A stretch of DNA of 64,000 nt from the NCBI GenBank assembly GCA_043228905.1, contig JBHGNT010000018.1, positions 16,926,001 to 16,990,000 on the forward strand, given 5' to 3'. Numbering within the stretch: position 1 is the stretch's first letter; each line of letters opens with the position of its first letter. The notes under the pieces were generated by a model. It had not been told where the DNA came from and did no database searches. It worked only from the letters and a program-made list of their open reading frames with translations. This DNA is from Azolla caroliniana (lineage: Eukaryota; Polypodiophyta). The position numbers and the translations under genes are program-made. Below are positions 61,821 to 64,000 of the stretch, piece by piece.

Positions 61821-63194
61821 AGGGCCATCATATTCCTTAGTATTTGTAAAACCTTGGTTGCAAAAACAAAACAAAACAAAATACAAGATTGGAGTAAAGG
61901 TATCATGAACTGATTACAATCGAAGGCGTTCAACATCTTCTCTAACAAAGTTGCAAAGCAGAAGGACTCATCTACCTAAAATAGCAAGAAAGAAGGGGAG
62001 AGTGTAACACGTGGTGAATATTCATCTAATTGGGAGGAGAATGCATCCTACATGGTTTGTGAGAAGGAAGGAGAAGTCATTGAAGAAGAAAACATTACCA
62101 CCTTGAAGGAAAAAGGATAAGAAAATTTCCAACAATATCCAAAGAGAAGAACATCAAAAGGATGTAAGTGTGTTAAGAAAGAATTAAAGTTGATGGATCA
62201 AAGCTCAAAGCAATTCAAAAGATAATAACTCCAATAAATCTCAAGGCTTCAGAGGTATTTGTGCATAATGTTTGCTTGCTTGAAATGTTTATTCATAGTT
62301 GACACTCATGGTCCTACTTATGTTCCAAGAGAGGATGGTGACCTAGCAATTCTAATGCCCTCTTTTTATTTGTTTTCACAAGAAAGAAGATCGTGATGGT
62401 GATTGTCAATGTGTGTATGGGTAGGTGGGTGTCCCTAGAAGTATGAGGTTTTCTTCCACTACTTAACGAGGTTTTTTACTCACAGAATAATTTGATATGT
62501 TTTCTTTGTATATATGCTCCTTTCTCTATAGCCTACAGTAAGGCAAAAGACCATTTTACTTTTCCCTTTACTTTGTTTCACCCAACAAGCAAGGAAGACG
62601 GCTAAATGTGAAGTTCAATTTTGTTCAAAAGAAAAGATAGTTGCAAATATGTCGGACACTAAGACACTCAAGAGTGGAGGCCAACACGAGGATTCGAGCA
62701 TCAAAACAATCAAAGAGGTAAGAAACTCAAATGGATAAAGATAAAAACATTTTTCAAAAAAGTCAGAAAGTAGAAAAAAATGCACGTCGTGCATAAACTT
62801 TGTGTATATGGGGCCATTGTGTTCATGGTCCATTTTAGTGGAAAACCCTTGGCGTGAGGGCACAATTGAAGAGTAGTGTGAGAAAAGGAGGTAGGCACTC
62901 TCAAGCATATATGATGTGTTCCACCCGTAATCTTATGTGATCCATGGACTTCCTATGTTGTAATTTTTTTATGACCATAGTGACCCGAGAGGTCGTGAAA
63001 AGTGTCCTCCATGGTAGGTCAAGGTGTAGAAGGCATAAGAATGGTGGCTGGTTTGGAACTTGTGGTAAAGACTCTCTATATATGTGTGCCAAAGTGTAAG
63101 GATCCTCGATGGGTTGTTAAGGGTCTTGGTTCCCGTAGTTTGTTCCATGCAATGGCGCAATCGCTACTCATGAGCATATACTAGTCATGACCAT
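61821..63194. other. AT-rich spacer without recognisable gene
   Basis: About 1.4 kb with only short, non-conserved frames. An AAAAC/AAAAC pentamer run at 61861-61883 and moderate purine bias on the plus strand up to about 62230. No LTR ends, coding motifs or RNA gene recognised. Confidence 0.5.
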
Positions 63195-63245
63195 ATAGTA
63201 GACTTAAAAGGAAGAAATATAGTAGACTTAAAAAAGAAGAAATAG
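63195..63245. repeat. Short tandem repeat and flanking sequence
   Basis: Two units of about 25 bases, ATAGTAGACTTAAAAGGAAG and ATAGTAGACTTAAAAAAGAA, in tandem. Confidence 0.8.
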
Positions 63246-63310
63246 GAGAGAGCATTGTACTCATATAGAAAATAAAGTGTGGACAAAATGGGGGACAAAA
63301 TTTTATTAAT

Positions 63311-63339
63311 ATCTCTCTCTCTCTCTCTCTCTCTCTCTA
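63311..63339. repeat. (CT)n microsatellite near the FLA gene
   Basis: Run of about 14 CT units between the spacer and the 3' end of the minus-strand gene, about 60 bases past its stop codon. Confidence 0.95.
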
Positions 63340-63397
63340 CAGTTCCAATGTTTCGGTCAACTTATACAGCAAAAGGCAGTGAGGGTCGTGTCTTTTG

Positions 63398-64000
63398 TCA
63401 GGCTGCTGTATGGGCGGCGGCGGCGGCGACAGCCACCAGGCCGGCCACCGTGAGGAGGAGGAGGAGCTGGGAAAGCGGAAGCCGATTTGAGGCGGCAGAG
63501 GAGGCCGTGAGGGGAGCAGGGGCGGGGCTGAACGCCGCAATGCTTCCGATGGCATCAGCTGTAGCAGAAGGCAGGGAGGTGGAAGTAGTCACAGCTACAC
63601 TCTTTGAAGGAGGAGGAGGAGGAGGAGGAGGAGGAGCGGAGACTGCGTAGGATCCGTTAACGACCACGTATGCGTCGATATGGTGGGAGGTGGATGGAGT
63701 GGAGTAGGATCTCGCAATTGCGGTGGTGGTCGGAAGAGATGGCGGGGCAGCACTAGAAGAATCTGGGGAAGGTGGGTCCAGCAGGTCGGCGGAGGGAGCC
63801 AAGGGCAGCGGAGCGGAGGCAGGGGAAACGGAGCTGCTGCTGCTACTAGGGGTAGTGGGAGTAATGGGGGAGGAGGAGGCGGAGGAGGAAGAGGCAAGGA
63901 GGAGGCGGTCTATGCCATGGCACGTGACGATGTGGGAGAGCGAAGGCGGGCAAATGTCGGGGTGGATGATGTGAGCGCCTTCGATCAGGAAATTGGCAGC
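63398..64000 (-). CDS. Fasciclin-like arabinogalactan protein, C-terminal part
   Basis: Runs in from the right edge and stops at TGA 63398-63400, 200 codons in window. It begins AANFLIEGAHIIHPDICPPS and LSHIVTCHGIDRLLLAS, matching the end of a FAS1 fasciclin domain, where I-x-x-P-D and V-x-H-G-I-D-x-L-L are typical. Then Ser/Pro/Thr/Ala-rich arabinogalactan-type sequence (SPASAPLPLAPSADLLDPPS), a run of nine Pro coded by a CCT repeat, and a hydrophobic tail NRLPLSQLLLLLTVAGLVAV typical of a GPI-anchor signal. FLAs are secreted, O-glycosylated and membrane-anchored, acting at the cell wall. The only host gene here. Confidence 0.75.
   Translation of the reverse strand, partial: AANFLIEGAHIIHPDICPPSLSHIVTCHGIDRLLLASSSSASSSPITPTTPSSSSSSVSPASAPLPLAPSADLLDPPSPDSSSAAPPSLPTTTAIARSYSTPSTSHHIDAYVVVNGSYAVSAPPPPPPPPPSKSVAVTTSTSLPSATADAIGSIAAFSPAPAPLTASSAASNRLPLSQLLLLLTVAGLVAVAAAAAHTAA

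Noticed and set aside
63279-63650. Plus-strand frame with a Leu-Ser repeat near the FLA gene
   Set aside because: The repeat is the translated (CT)n tract, and the rest is antisense to the better supported FLA frame.
1-64000. rRNA genes, canonical tRNA genes, or bacterial-type operons
   Set aside because: No such sequences were recognised; all long frames are retroelement proteins apart from the FLA-like gene end.

Overview
The window is a densely nested block of plant LTR retrotransposons. The only host-type gene is a fragment at the far right edge. Plant-type Ty1/Copia polyproteins, plant-style leaders with iMet-tRNA primer sites, and a fasciclin-like arabinogalactan protein tail point to a land plant with a large, repeat-rich genome. 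A 100-base N gap at 23579-23678 shows a draft assembly. Two of the Ty3/Gypsy lineages (a Tf1/Sushi-like chromovirus and the lineage of element D) are, from memory of these families, unusual for flowering plants. I lean towards a non-flowering land plant such as a lycophyte or moss relative, with low confidence.

Left half (1-31797). A Copia remnant (R1) fills 1-2644. It is followed by Copia-A, whose LTR remnants lie at 2645-3067 and 31523-31797. Copia-A is split by Gypsy-B (3734-25891, 446-bp LTRs, near-matching 5-bp target repeat). Gypsy-B is split by the reversed Gypsy-C (4704-20388), and Gypsy-C is split by the reversed Gypsy-D (9620-16408, 4-bp repeat GCGT). The host reading frames resume cleanly across the B and D insertions, giving a four-level nest A>B>C>D. 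A truncated reversed Copia (H, 28327-31350) also interrupts A.

Middle (31798-37545). Reversed Copia-G carries a solo LTR of the B family (33888-34323) with a perfect 5-bp repeat.

Right half (37546-61800). A Copia gag (F) is split by chromovirus-E (37870-57759). E in turn contains a solo LTR of family S (40247-40968), a second S LTR (41658-47716) split by reversed Copia-I (41842-47231), and Copia-J, which is split by Copia-K (49578-55098, perfect 5-bp repeat, one frameshift). Beyond F lies a gag remnant of the D lineage (L, 58640-60050), an uncharacterised acidic ORF, a G-type LTR with primer site and a Copia RT fragment.

Edge (61801-64000). A TE-poor AT-rich spacer leads to the C-terminus of a fasciclin-like arabinogalactan protein on the minus strand.

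Most elements are dead through stops, frameshifts and deletions; K and I look youngest. The most interesting signals are tRNA-derived A/B-box modules in antisense inside LTRs of E and S, an 11-nt self-priming arrangement in E, a conserved coiled-coil third ORF in Gypsy-B and -C, and a conserved extra 3' peptide in three Copia copies.
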